DNA of 19,561 nucleotides from an uncultured Eubacteriales bacterium (GTDB taxonomy: Bacteria; Bacillota; Clostridia; Oscillospirales; Acutalibacteraceae), in contig CAKUMQ010000050.1 of assembly GCA_934667845.1 (NCBI GenBank), positions 1 through 19,561 on the forward strand, written 5' to 3'. A model generated the notes under the pieces. That model was not told the DNA's origin. It searched no databases and saw only the letters and a program-made list of their open reading frames with translations. Below are positions 7,828 through 14,890 of this stretch, in pieces (positions within the stretch are counted from its first letter, which is position 1; each line of letters opens with the position of its first letter). The position numbers and the translations under genes are program-made.

Positions 7828-8937
7828 TTAAAGCGCGGGGATCAGCGTCTGTATGTACCGGCACATATCGTCATACTTTTCCTCGATATCGCGCAGAAGC
7901 TGCATCTGTGCCCGCGCGCGCACGAGATTGTGATCCGGATATTTGATCTTGAAATATTCATCGCCGTTTAAATAGTCGGTCAAAAACCGCATGGCAAGCT
8001 CGCAGGTCAGCACCTCGACGCCGAGCGGCAAAAACTGCAGCTCCTCCTCGGTCAGTGTGCCGGCGGTCTCGGAGATGAACCCGTCGGTAAACGCCTTGAA
8101 CAGCTCCATATCCAGTCCGATGCGGGACAGCTCCGGCTCGTCCTCCGCGGCGCGGTTTGCGCCGTAGCGGATGGCGTCGCCGTAATCATACAGGGCAGAG
8201 CCGGGCATCACGGTGTCGAGATCGATCACGCAGAGCGCTTTTCCGGTGTCGTTGTCCAGCAGCACATTGTTGAGCTTGGTGTCGTTGTGGGTCACGCGAA
8301 GCGGCAGCCGTCCGGCGCCGATCAGATCCACAATGCGGTTCATCATTTTGCGCCGGTCAAAGAAGAAGTCGATCTCCTCCTCAAGTCCGGCGGCGCGGCC
8401 CGCACGGTCGGCGGAAACGGCGTTCACAAAGTCAAAAAACCGCTTTTTGGTGTTGTGGAAGTTCGGGATGGTCTCGGTCAGGCTATCGGCTGGGAAGTCG
8501 ATCAGGTACTTCTGAAACTCTCCGAAGCCGCGCCCTGCCTCATAGAAATGCCGCGGATTCTCAATGCGGTCATAGGCGGTTGCATTGTCAATAAATACAT
8601 AAGAGCGCCAATAGGCGTTGTTTCTGTCGCGATAGAGCAGCGAGCCGGTATCGGTCGGGATAAAGCGCAGCAGATGCCGCTCGGAATCCACACCCTTTTT
8701 CTCCATTGCCGCGGAAATATGACCGATTACCGATTCGATATTGTGCATCAGACCGACCGGGTCGTGAAAAGCGACCGTGTTGATCTTTTGCAGCACATAG
8801 GAGATCGGCTTGCCGTTGTCTGTATAGGAAAGACGGTAGGTCGCGTTGATGTTGCCGGACTGAAGCTCCTCTACATCAACATATGTGCCGCGATAGCAGA
8901 AGTGATCGAGCACATGCTTCAGATCATTAAAAACCAT
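7828..8937 (-). CDS. APH-family kinase resembling N-acetylhexosamine 1-kinase (NahK)
   Basis: Aminoglycoside-phosphotransferase-fold kinase, 369 aa, close in length to bifidobacterial NahK. The N-terminal lobe has the NahK-like stretch SYVLQKINTVAFHDPVGLM (46-64). The catalytic loop is HNDTKLNN (217-224) and the Mg-binding segment is DLDTVMPGS (239-247). These make it likely to phosphorylate a sugar, plausibly GlcNAc/GalNAc at C1, for salvage of host glycans, although specificity cannot be fixed by eye and no lacto-N-biose phosphorylase or epimerase genes sit beside it. An in-frame GTG at 9000 would add 21 residues, but it lies only a few bases from the predicted transcription start, so the ATG at 8937 is chosen. 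That ATG lacks a good ribosome site; the best purine run (AAAGGAACGGGG) is some 24 bases upstream. Confidence 0.82.
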   Translation of the reverse strand: MVFNDLKHVLDHFCYRGTYVDVEELQSGNINATYRLSYTDNGKPISYVLQKINTVAFHDPVGLMHNIESVIGHISAAMEKKGVDSERHLLRFIPTDTGSLLYRDRNNAYWRSYVFIDNATAYDRIENPRHFYEAGRGFGEFQKYLIDFPADSLTETIPNFHNTKKRFFDFVNAVSADRAGRAAGLEEEIDFFFDRRKMMNRIVDLIGAGRLPLRVTHNDTKLNNVLLDNDTGKALCVIDLDTVMPGSALYDYGDAIRYGANRAAEDEPELSRIGLDMELFKAFTDGFISETAGTLTEEELQFLPLGVEVLTCELAMRFLTDYLNGDEYFKIKYPDHNLVRARAQMQLLRDIEEKYDDMCRYIQTLIPAL

Positions 8938-9006
8938 AGTCAAAACCGGGAGGCGGTGTCCGCCCCGTTCCTTTCTTTTACTTGCAAAATGAGCCAACAC
9001 CTATTC

Positions 9007-9034
9007 AGTATACCATAAAAACCAAAAAAAGCAA
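9007..9034 (-). promoter_or_regulatory. Promoter of the NahK-like kinase
   Basis: On the minus strand TTGCTT (9034-9029) is followed by a 16-base spacer and TATACT (9012-9007), with extended TGG before the -10. Transcription would begin near 9000, giving a leader of about 65 bases that contains a GGCGG-ACA-CCGCC hairpin. Confidence 0.7.
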
Positions 9035-9074
9035 CGAAAAAAACAGCCTGATCCTGTTTTTATCCGCAAATTGG

Positions 9075-9104
9075 GAATAGCATCCCGCCCGTCAGGACAC
9101 ACTA
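9075..9104 (+). promoter_or_regulatory. SigG-like (forespore) promoter upstream of spoVAE
   Basis: GAATA (9075-9079) fits the SigG -35 pattern GHATR, and CACACTA (9098-9104) matches the -10 pattern CATWHTA at 6 of 7 positions, with an 18-base spacer. No good SigA promoter is visible in the same stretch. In Bacillus subtilis the spoVA operon is SigG-dependent, so the match is in the expected place. Confidence 0.55.
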
Positions 9105-9127
9105 GATCCGGAAAGGGAGGAATTCAA

Positions 9128-9493
9128 ATGGACGGATGGATGCTCCTGAAGGCATTTTGTATCGGTGGACTGATCTGTGTGATCGGACAGCTTCTGATCG
9201 ACCTGACCGCAATGACTCCGGCACGGGTCTTGGTGCTGTTTGTCACTGCGGGCGTCGCATTAACGGCTGTCGGCGTGTATGAGCCGCTTGTGCGCTTTGC
9301 GGGCTGCGGGGCAACAACGCCGCTTACCGGGTTTGGGTATACGCTGGCGATGGGTGCAAAAGAAGGCGTAGCAGAGAAAGGATTGATGGGTGCACTGACC
9401 GGTGGATTGACCGGAGCGGCTGCCGGTATTGCTGCCGCAATCTTTTTCAGCTGGCTGTGTGCTCTGGTGGCGCGCTCCGGCGACAAATCCTAA
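9128..9493 (+). CDS. spoVAE: Stage V sporulation protein AE
   Basis: Small membrane protein of the SpoVA channel, which moves dipicolinic acid into the forespore and out during germination. The 121 residues match the SpoVAC/SpoVAE family in length and motifs: GGLICVIGQLLID (13-25) and YEPLVRFAGCGATTPLTGFG (51-70), followed by the conserved Gly-rich segment around GVAEKGLMGALTGG (80-93). About four hydrophobic segments are present. The ATG at 9128 follows GGGAGG by 7 bases. spoVAE normally sits after spoVAC and spoVAD; neither is present here, so this is either a second copy or a scattered spoVA set. It is followed 16 bases later by lactate dehydrogenase with no terminator between. Confidence 0.92.
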   Translation: MDGWMLLKAFCIGGLICVIGQLLIDLTAMTPARVLVLFVTAGVALTAVGVYEPLVRFAGCGATTPLTGFGYTLAMGAKEGVAEKGLMGALTGGLTGAAAGIAAAIFFSWLCALVARSGDKS

Positions 9494-9509
9494 AAAGGAG
9501 ACGAGAAAA

Positions 9510-10469
9510 ATGAAGGTTTTCGGAAGAAAGATAGTACTGATCGGCACGGGCATGGTCGGAACCAGCTATGCCTACGCGCTGTTGAATCAAAACGCCTGCG
9601 ACGAGCTGGTTCTCATTGACGTTGACCACCGCCGTGCAGAGGGAGAGGCGATGGATCTGAGCCACGGACTGGCTTTTTCCGGCGGCAACATGAAGATCCG
9701 TGCGGGTGAGTATGACGAGTGCAAAAATGCGGATATTGTCGCCATCTGTGCCGGTGTCGCCCAGAGACCGGGGGAGTCGCGGCTGGATCTTTTGCAGCGC
9801 AACACCGAGGTGTTCCGTTCCATCGTGACGCCGGTCGTCAGCTCCGGCTTTAACGGGATATTCCTTGTGGCGACGAATCCCGTGGATATTATGACGCAGA
9901 TCACCTGCGAGCTGTCCGGATTTGACCCGCAGCGGGTCATCGGAACCGGCACGACGCTGGATACGGCGCGGCTGCGGTATCTCGTCGGCGCGTACTTCCG
10001 CGTGGATCCCCGCAACGTACACGCGTATGTGATGGGAGAGCACGGGGACAGCGAATTTGTGCCGTGGTCGCAGGCGCTGATCTCCACTGTGCCGGTGACG
10101 CAGCTGATCACGCATTCGGAGGGCCGTTTTCGCTTTGAGGAGCTTGAACAGATCGGCGAGGAGGTGCGCACGGCTGCACCGCGGATCATCGCCGCAAAGC
10201 GCGCCACCTATTACGGTATCGGTATGGCCATGGTGCGGATCACCCGTGCGGTATTCGGCGACGAGCAGAGCGTACTGACCGTATCGACCATGCTGCGCGG
10301 TGAATACGGTCAGCGTGATCTTTTTGTCGGCGTTCCCTCCATTGTGGGCGGAGACGGCGTGCGGCGTATTCTTCCGCTGTCGCTCACAGACCGCGAGCTG
10401 GAGCAGATGGCAGTTTCCTGCGACACCCTGCGCCGCAACAGCGGACGGGATGCACTGACCACACACTGA
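9510..10469 (+). CDS. ldh: L-lactate dehydrogenase
   Basis: Reduces pyruvate to L-lactate with NADH in the cytoplasm, regenerating NAD+ during fermentation. The 319 residues show the NAD-binding GTGMVG (12-17), the substrate loop with Gln85 (the residue that selects lactate over malate) and Arg91, Asn123 in ATNPVD, Asp151 and Arg154 in TLDTARLR, and catalytic His178 in GEHGDSE. Arg156 and His171 occupy the places of Arg173 and His188 that bind fructose-1,6-bisphosphate in allosteric bacterial enzymes, so activation by that sugar is likely. The ATG at 9510 lies 9 bases after AAAGGAG. It follows spoVAE closely and no separate promoter is evident, so it may be expressed at least partly from the spoVAE promoter. 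Confidence 0.94.
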   Translation: MKVFGRKIVLIGTGMVGTSYAYALLNQNACDELVLIDVDHRRAEGEAMDLSHGLAFSGGNMKIRAGEYDECKNADIVAICAGVAQRPGESRLDLLQRNTEVFRSIVTPVVSSGFNGIFLVATNPVDIMTQITCELSGFDPQRVIGTGTTLDTARLRYLVGAYFRVDPRNVHAYVMGEHGDSEFVPWSQALISTVPVTQLITHSEGRFRFEELEQIGEEVRTAAPRIIAAKRATYYGIGMAMVRITRAVFGDEQSVLTVSTMLRGEYGQRDLFVGVPSIVGGDGVRRILPLSLTDRELEQMAVSCDTLRRNSGRDALTTH

Positions 10470-10470
10470 A

Positions 10471-10517
10471 AAAATGCCCGTCTCCGTCGGCTTTTGCCGA
10501 TCGGGGACGGGCATTTT
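10471..10517 (+). terminator. Terminator after ldh
   Basis: AAAATGCCCGTC (10471-10482) pairs with GACGGGCATTTT (10506-10517), with an inner TCGGC/GCCGA hairpin. It starts 2 bases after the ldh stop codon. Confidence 0.9.
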
Positions 10518-10561
10518 GGCAGGATCATTGCGGCGGCTTTTCACTTCCATGCCGGGCAGAA

Positions 10562-10607
10562 CTGCCTGTTTTCTCAAGGGTGATCATCAAAACGGCAAAC
10601 AGGGCAG
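10562..10607 (-). terminator. Possible terminator of the DUF4430 gene
   Basis: CTGCCTGTTT (10562-10571) can pair, with one bulge, with AAACAGGGCAG (10597-10607), about 30 bases beyond the minus-strand stop at 10638. The long loop and a competing GGCAG-AA-CTGCC hairpin make the call tentative. Confidence 0.35.
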
Positions 10608-10637
10608 CCCCGGTCGGCGTGCCGCGGGCGGTGGCGC

Positions 10638-11033
10638 TCAGCTGACGGTATAGGTTGCTTCAAAATGATCTCCGTCTGCAATGACCTGCTCATTCATACC
10701 GACCGCACACATTTCGCCGTTTTTGGTGATACACCACCACGCCTTGTCGGGATCCCATTTGGCTTCTGTTCCGTCGATCACGGTGTACATGCCGGATCCC
10801 TCTTTTGCGGACAGAACACCCTCCTCGACCAAGGCATCTGCCAGATATTCGGCATCGGTGTGAAGTGTAAAGGTTTTTTCGGACTTGTCTTCTTTTATCA
10901 CCACAAAGGTGACGGTTTTGCTTCCCGTCTGGGCATCGGGGGTAAAATGCTTGACCAGAAACACGGCGCCGACAGCCAAGGCGACCAATAGGACTGCCGA
11001 GACCAGAATCAGGATCAGACGTTGTTTTTTCAT
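10638..11033 (-). CDS. DUF4430 domain membrane-anchored protein
   Basis: A 131-residue protein: basic start MKKQR, a strong hydrophobic helix (about 6-27), then one small domain of ~95 residues outside the membrane. The domain pattern (VTFVVIKEDK strand, helix LADALVEEGVL, VIDGTEAKW, WWCITKNGE, then a C-terminal FEATYTV strand) is that of DUF4430, a fold also found at the C-terminus of transcobalamin-like proteins. Whether it binds a corrinoid or another ligand is not known. The ATG at 11033 has AAAAGGAG 10 bases upstream; longer in-frame starts lack a ribosome site and would lie upstream of the predicted transcription start. It has its own promoter (11081-11108), so it is not simply co-transcribed with spoIID. 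Confidence 0.85.
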   Translation of the reverse strand: MKKQRLILILVSAVLLVALAVGAVFLVKHFTPDAQTGSKTVTFVVIKEDKSEKTFTLHTDAEYLADALVEEGVLSAKEGSGMYTVIDGTEAKWDPDKAWWCITKNGEMCAVGMNEQVIADGDHFEATYTVS

Positions 11034-11080
11034 GTCATTTATGCTCCTTTTCCTTTTGACATCGCGCAATGCGCACTTTA

Positions 11081-11108
11081 AGTATACCACAGGACGCCAA
11101 AAAATCAA
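11081..11108 (-). promoter_or_regulatory. Promoter of the DUF4430 gene
   Basis: On the minus strand TTGATT (11108-11103), a 16-base spacer and TATACT (11086-11081) with extended TGG. A GCGCAATGCGC inverted repeat (11064-11074) lies just downstream, near the transcription start, where a repressor could bind. Confidence 0.65.
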
Positions 11109-11129
11109 GTCAGCGATTCAGTCAGCCGC

Positions 11130-12128
11130 TCAGCCCGTCAATTCCGCCCCGGAATAAAAATACTGCAGGATCTCTGCATAGGACATACCCTGGCGCGCGA
11201 GATAGCCCGCTCCGTACTGGCTCATGCCGACGCCGTGACCGTATCCGCGCACAGTAAACTGAAAGCTGCCGTTGGCAAAATCAACAGCGAAAGCAGCGGA
11301 GCGCAGCCCGAGCAGCTTGCGCACTTGGCGCCCGGTCACGGATTGCCCGCCGACCTCCATGGCGGTTACGGTTCCGGCGGCAGACCGGGAGATCTTTCCG
11401 ATCCAGCTGTCTGCGGTGCCGCTTAAACTGATGCCGTTTATCCCGGACAGTGCGGCGGCGAGCTGCTGCGGCGTGAGGTTCACGGTGGTTTCATACCCAT
11501 CGGCGAGCGTGTCGCCGGGGCAGGGGACAGAGGTGAGATAGGGGTACTCGGTATTCCATACCACAGCGGCAGACTCTGTGCTCCCGCAGGAAATGGCGTG
11601 ATACGCGGCGAGGATCGGCTCATTCTGATAGGTCAGCGTTTTGCCGAATACGGCATCCACCGCTTTCTGCAGGGTGGCATAGTGTTCGCTGTATGACTTG
11701 CCCCACTTTTCTTTCAGGTATTCATCGGAATACCCCTCCGGAAAGCAGGAGGGCACATCGGCAAAATCCGCGCCGCCGATCACGTCGGACGCCTCGCTTT
11801 GCTGCGCCTGCCGCCGGTAACAGAAATAAGTATAGCTTGCCACTGTCTGCGCCTTGAGTGCCTCTTCGCCGTAAGCGACCGGCATTTCGGCGGCGACGGT
11901 GTAAAAAATAAAGTCGCGTTCATTCATGCGAATGACCTTTTCGCTTTTCTGATCCCAGACGGCAAATTCGGCATCGGTCTGTGCCTTTGCCGGAGCGGAC
12001 GCCTCCTGCGTATCCTTCGGGGTGCTTGACGCCTCCGGCTTCGGCACACTGCCTGCCGGTAGCGCCTGCAAAGGCAGCACCAGTAATACAGCGGCAAAAA
12101 TCAAGGCGAGGACGGTGTTCCATTTCAT
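11130..12128 (-). CDS. spoIID: Stage II sporulation protein D (SpoIID), lytic transglycosylase
   Basis: Peptidoglycan lytic transglycosylase of the engulfment machinery, working with SpoIIM and SpoIIP in the mother-cell membrane. The 332 residues show an N-terminal anchor helix (5-23), a Pro/Ala/Ser linker, and the SpoIID/LytB domain. This domain contains the YTVAAEMP motif with catalytic Glu81, LKAQTVASYTYF (91-102), Cys128, AYHAISCGST (175-184) with Cys181 (the two cysteines that could hold zinc as in the clostridial enzyme), and the C-terminal GYGHGVGMSQYGA (295-307). The ATG at 12128 has AAAGGAG 6 bases upstream; the longer reading to 12206 adds a basic stretch with no signal function. 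Expression in sporulating cells would need SigE; I see no convincing SigE promoter. No spoIIQ, spoIIR or murA gene is next to it. Confidence 0.93.
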   Translation of the reverse strand: MKWNTVLALIFAAVLLVLPLQALPAGSVPKPEASSTPKDTQEASAPAKAQTDAEFAVWDQKSEKVIRMNERDFIFYTVAAEMPVAYGEEALKAQTVASYTYFCYRRQAQQSEASDVIGGADFADVPSCFPEGYSDEYLKEKWGKSYSEHYATLQKAVDAVFGKTLTYQNEPILAAYHAISCGSTESAAVVWNTEYPYLTSVPCPGDTLADGYETTVNLTPQQLAAALSGINGISLSGTADSWIGKISRSAAGTVTAMEVGGQSVTGRQVRKLLGLRSAAFAVDFANGSFQFTVRGYGHGVGMSQYGAGYLARQGMSYAEILQYFYSGAELTG

Positions 12129-12228
12129 AGTTTTCTCCTTTCTACGCCGTTTTGCCTGAATCAAAGGCTGCTTTTGCATAATCGACCGATAATTCCTGCA
12201 AAACAAGGCGATTGACCTGAGATTTGTA

Positions 12229-12257
12229 TTGACTTTCCCCCGATTATACCGTATAAT
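12229..12257 (+). promoter_or_regulatory. Strong SigA promoter of citrate synthase
   Basis: TTGACT (12229-12234), a 17-base spacer and TATAAT (12252-12257): 5/6 and 6/6 matches at ideal spacing. The start codon is about 43 bases downstream of the -10. Confidence 0.88.
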
Positions 12258-12299
12258 AATAAGGTATCTCTTTTTTGACGAGTTGACGAGGTGAAGGCA

Positions 12300-13703
12300 A
12301 TGGCCATAATGAATGAGAAAGAATTGGATGACTCGTTGGACATCCTATGCGAGGAATTCCGCAAATATACGGCGATCGACCCGGAAAAAGCGGCGCGCTA
12401 TCCGGTCAAGCGCGGTCTGCGCAATGAAGACGGCTCCGGCGTCATGGCGGGGCTGACCAATATCTGCAATGTGCACGGTTATGTGATCAACGAGGGAGAA
12501 AAGTACCCCGATCCCGGACGGCTGACCTATCGCGGCGTGAATGTGGAGGAGATCGTCGAGGGCGTGGTCGCAGACGGGCGTTTCGGCTACGAAGAGGTCG
12601 CGTGGCTGCTGCTGTTCGGGCATCTGCCGGACAAAAATCAGCTTGACGGCTTCTGCCGCGTGCTGGATTCGTGCCGTGATCTCCCCGAATATTTTGCCGA
12701 GGACATGATCATGAAAGCGCCGTCGCCGAACATCATGAACAAGTTGCAGCGTGCGGTGCTGTCGCTCTATTCCTATGACGACCGCCCTGACGATCTGTCG
12801 GTCAAGAATGTCCTGCGCCAGTCGATCACATTGCTGAGCATGCTGCCGACGATCACCTCCTATGCCTATCAGGTCAAGCGCCGTCACTATGACCATGAGA
12901 GCATGTTTTTCCACCCGTATGTGCCCGGTCTGTCCACAGCGGAAACGGTATTACATACACTCCGTGCCGATACGGCGTTTACGGCGGAGGAGGCACATGT
13001 GCTGGATCTCTGCCTGATGCTGCACGCCGAGCACGGCGGCGGCAATAACTCCACCTTTGCCGCGCGCGTCCTGTCCTCTTCGGGGACGGACACCTATGCG
13101 GCGATCTCCGCCGCGATCGGCTCGCTGAAGGGACCCCGCCACGGCGGCGCCAATATCAAGGTGATGGAGATGCTGGAGTTTATCAAATCCGGCGTTTCCG
13201 ACTGGACGGACGACGAGGAGATCGCCGATTTTCTCAACCGCCTGATCCACCGCGAGGCGGGCGACCGCTCCGGACTGATCTACGGCATGGGACACGCGGT
13301 ATATACGCTGTCGGACCCGCGCGCCGTGATTTTGAAGCGCTACGCCAAGCAGCTGGCGGAAAAGCGCGGGCTGGGGGACGACTTCCGGCTTCTCGAGGCG
13401 GTGGAGCGGCTGACACCGAAGGTGTTTGCAGCGGCGAAGGGCGAGACAAAAGCGATCTGCGCCAATGTGGATATGTATTCGGGGCTTGTTTACCGCTCGC
13501 TCAACATTCCCGTTGAGCTGTATACGCCGCTGTTTGCTGTGGCGCGTATGGCGGGCTGGTGCGCCCACCGCATGGAGGAGATCACAACGGGCAACCGGAT
13601 CATCCGCCCGGCATACAAGGCGATCGCGCCGGCAGCCCCCTATGTGCCGCTTGCCGAGCGGACATATTCCGCGCCCTCTGTGCCGGTCGACGGTATCGTT
13701 TGA
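12300..13703 (+). CDS. Citrate synthase
   Basis: Condenses acetyl-CoA and oxaloacetate to citrate, the entry step of the (here probably incomplete, biosynthetic) TCA branch towards 2-oxoglutarate and glutamate. The 467 residues contain the LHAEHGGGNNSTFAAR block (241-256) with the substrate histidine, GPRHGGAN (278-285), GMGHAVYTLSDPR (329-341) with catalytic His332, and NVDMYSG (389-395) with catalytic Asp391, then a C-terminal GNRIIRP. This is the long-form citrate synthase common in Clostridia, somewhat longer than the ~430-residue E. coli type. The ATG at 12300 is preferred (GAGGTG 6 bases upstream) over GTG at 12291, which lies within that site. It stands alone: no aconitase or isocitrate dehydrogenase gene adjoins it. 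Confidence 0.93.
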   Translation: MAIMNEKELDDSLDILCEEFRKYTAIDPEKAARYPVKRGLRNEDGSGVMAGLTNICNVHGYVINEGEKYPDPGRLTYRGVNVEEIVEGVVADGRFGYEEVAWLLLFGHLPDKNQLDGFCRVLDSCRDLPEYFAEDMIMKAPSPNIMNKLQRAVLSLYSYDDRPDDLSVKNVLRQSITLLSMLPTITSYAYQVKRRHYDHESMFFHPYVPGLSTAETVLHTLRADTAFTAEEAHVLDLCLMLHAEHGGGNNSTFAARVLSSSGTDTYAAISAAIGSLKGPRHGGANIKVMEMLEFIKSGVSDWTDDEEIADFLNRLIHREAGDRSGLIYGMGHAVYTLSDPRAVILKRYAKQLAEKRGLGDDFRLLEAVERLTPKVFAAAKGETKAICANVDMYSGLVYRSLNIPVELYTPLFAVARMAGWCAHRMEEITTGNRIIRPAYKAIAPAAPYVPLAERTYSAPSVPVDGIV

Positions 13704-13814
13704 CGGGCGGACTGCGTGCGTGACAGGAAATTGCCAATAAACCGGACAAGCTCCGAAACAGAAAAATGCGGCGTCGAGCAAGACCCGTCTGCCGCAAAAA
13801 TGGGGGAGACAACT
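13704..13814 (+). other. Short structured gap between citrate synthase and the next gene
   Basis: This 111-base gap has no U-tailed terminator. It contains a hairpin with arms TGCGGC (13767-13772) and GCCGCA (13791-13796) just before the ribosome site at 13802-13808. No known riboswitch is recognised. The next gene may be reached by read-through from the citrate synthase promoter. Confidence 0.35.
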
Positions 13815-14771
13815 ATGGGGAAAAAGGCACATGCCGCCGGGATCATCGCGGCACTGGCTGCGCTGGCGGTCACTGTTCTGCGCATTGCGCTGATGCCGCA
13901 AATGCAGGACGCGCATACCGGCGAATTCAAGGTGAGCTTTGTGATCATCGGCATCACGGCGGCAGCGGCAGCGGCAGTGATCCTGCTTTCCTATCTGGAC
14001 CGATCGCCTGTTCTGCCTCTCTGGGAGGGCGTGCCGCTCAAGGTGCTGTCCTGTGCCGTTTTACTGTTCGGGATCATCCAGACCGTGACAGCGCTGTATG
14101 ATTTCTTTTCCTATCTTCAAACGGGCGATGCCGCCTCTCAGCCCGCCGTGCAGAGCGCGCTCGTCCTTGATCGGCTTGCGCTGATCGGTGTGTTCCTGTT
14201 CGGTACGCTCAGCGGTATTTTCGGTATTATCGCCGGTGCCGATTGGCTGTATACCGGACGCTTTGCGCCGGGGAAATACCGCTATTTTCCGCTTTGCCTC
14301 CCGCTGTGGATGTGGATGCGGCTGGCGCGCTATGTGGTGTCCTATGCCAGCGCCGTTTCGGTTGCCGAGACGTTTTATGACTACGCCATGCTGATCGTCA
14401 CGCTGCTGTTTTCCATGTCGTTGGCGCGCTATATCGCCGGGCAGACCAATTTCCGCTCGCCCGCGCTGCTGTGGCAGGCGCTTCTCACCGTGATCTGCGG
14501 CTTGTCCGGCACGGTCACGCGGTTTATCATGTACCTGTCTGGCGAGACAGAGGCGTATCAGGCGAGCAGTATGGCGACGCTGCCGGATTTTTGTATTGCA
14601 GTCGTGGCAGCTTTGGTCGCTCTGGCGCTCCTGCTCGGGAAAAAGCCGGCGGGCGTGACGGCGTGTGAAAAGGAGGAGATCGCTTCCCCCTCTGAAGCAC
14701 AGCACGTGCTGGACGAGTTGGTGCCGGATGCGCACACCGCGGAGCCTGATGACCACGCTGCGGAAAAATAA
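13815..14771 (+). CDS. Multi-pass membrane protein of unknown function
   Basis: I do not recognise the family. The 318 residues hold about eight hydrophobic helices (roughly 7-28, 42-62, 75-95, 122-146, 161-181, 192-208, 220-240 and 259-281). A hydrophilic, acidic C-terminal tail of some 35 residues ending in DDHAAEK probably faces the cytoplasm. Helix 5 contains an unusual LWMWMRLARY stretch with an Arg inside the membrane region. There is no ATP-binding, transporter or enzyme motif that I can name. The ATG at 13815 follows GGGGGAG by 6 bases; an upstream in-frame start at 13716 would add 33 hydrophilic residues and has no ribosome site. It is followed by a clear terminator. Confidence 0.75.
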   Translation: MGKKAHAAGIIAALAALAVTVLRIALMPQMQDAHTGEFKVSFVIIGITAAAAAAVILLSYLDRSPVLPLWEGVPLKVLSCAVLLFGIIQTVTALYDFFSYLQTGDAASQPAVQSALVLDRLALIGVFLFGTLSGIFGIIAGADWLYTGRFAPGKYRYFPLCLPLWMWMRLARYVVSYASAVSVAETFYDYAMLIVTLLFSMSLARYIAGQTNFRSPALLWQALLTVICGLSGTVTRFIMYLSGETEAYQASSMATLPDFCIAVVAALVALALLLGKKPAGVTACEKEEIASPSEAQHVLDELVPDAHTAEPDDHAAEK

Positions 14772-14779
14772 ACGGAAAA

Positions 14780-14813
14780 ACGCTCCCTCTGCATGGTTAC
14801 GCAGGGGGAGCGT
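14780..14813 (+). terminator. Terminator after the membrane protein gene
   Basis: ACGCTCCCTCTGC (14780-14792) pairs with GCAGGGGGAGCGT (14801-14813) around an 8-base loop, followed by a T-rich CTGTTGT tail. Confidence 0.8.
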
Positions 14814-14837
14814 CTGTTGTCATCCTTTTTCCGCGCC

Positions 14838-14867
14838 TTGACAAGAAGCGGGAAACCGGCGTATAAT
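14838..14867 (+). promoter_or_regulatory. Perfect-consensus SigA promoter of ispD-ispF
   Basis: TTGACA (14838-14843) and TATAAT (14862-14867) are both exact consensus, with an 18-base spacer, about 23 bases upstream of the ispD start codon. The leader is therefore very short. Confidence 0.9.
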
Positions 14868-14890
14868 AAAGCAGCACAGGAGGGATCGTT

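Noticed and set aside
9447..10577. Long minus-strand frame opposite ldh
   Set aside because: ldh on the plus strand has all catalytic residues; the opposite frame is compositionally odd and crosses the terminator.
12215..12260. SigE-like promoter for spoIID on the minus strand (GGTATAA, 13 bases, AATACAAA)
   Set aside because: Both boxes have mismatches, spacing is one base short and the site overlaps the citrate synthase promoter, so it may be chance.
13704..13814. Possible cobalamin-type riboswitch (a CCGGACAAGCTCCG stretch followed by a GC hairpin)
   Set aside because: The conserved B12-box and the upstream core are not present in order. A covariance-model scan (Infernal with Rfam) would settle it; a significant hit would reverse this.
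12951..13916. Long minus-strand frame opposite citrate synthase
   Set aside because: Shadow of a gene with clear catalytic motifs; Cys/Arg/His-rich translation without any domain.
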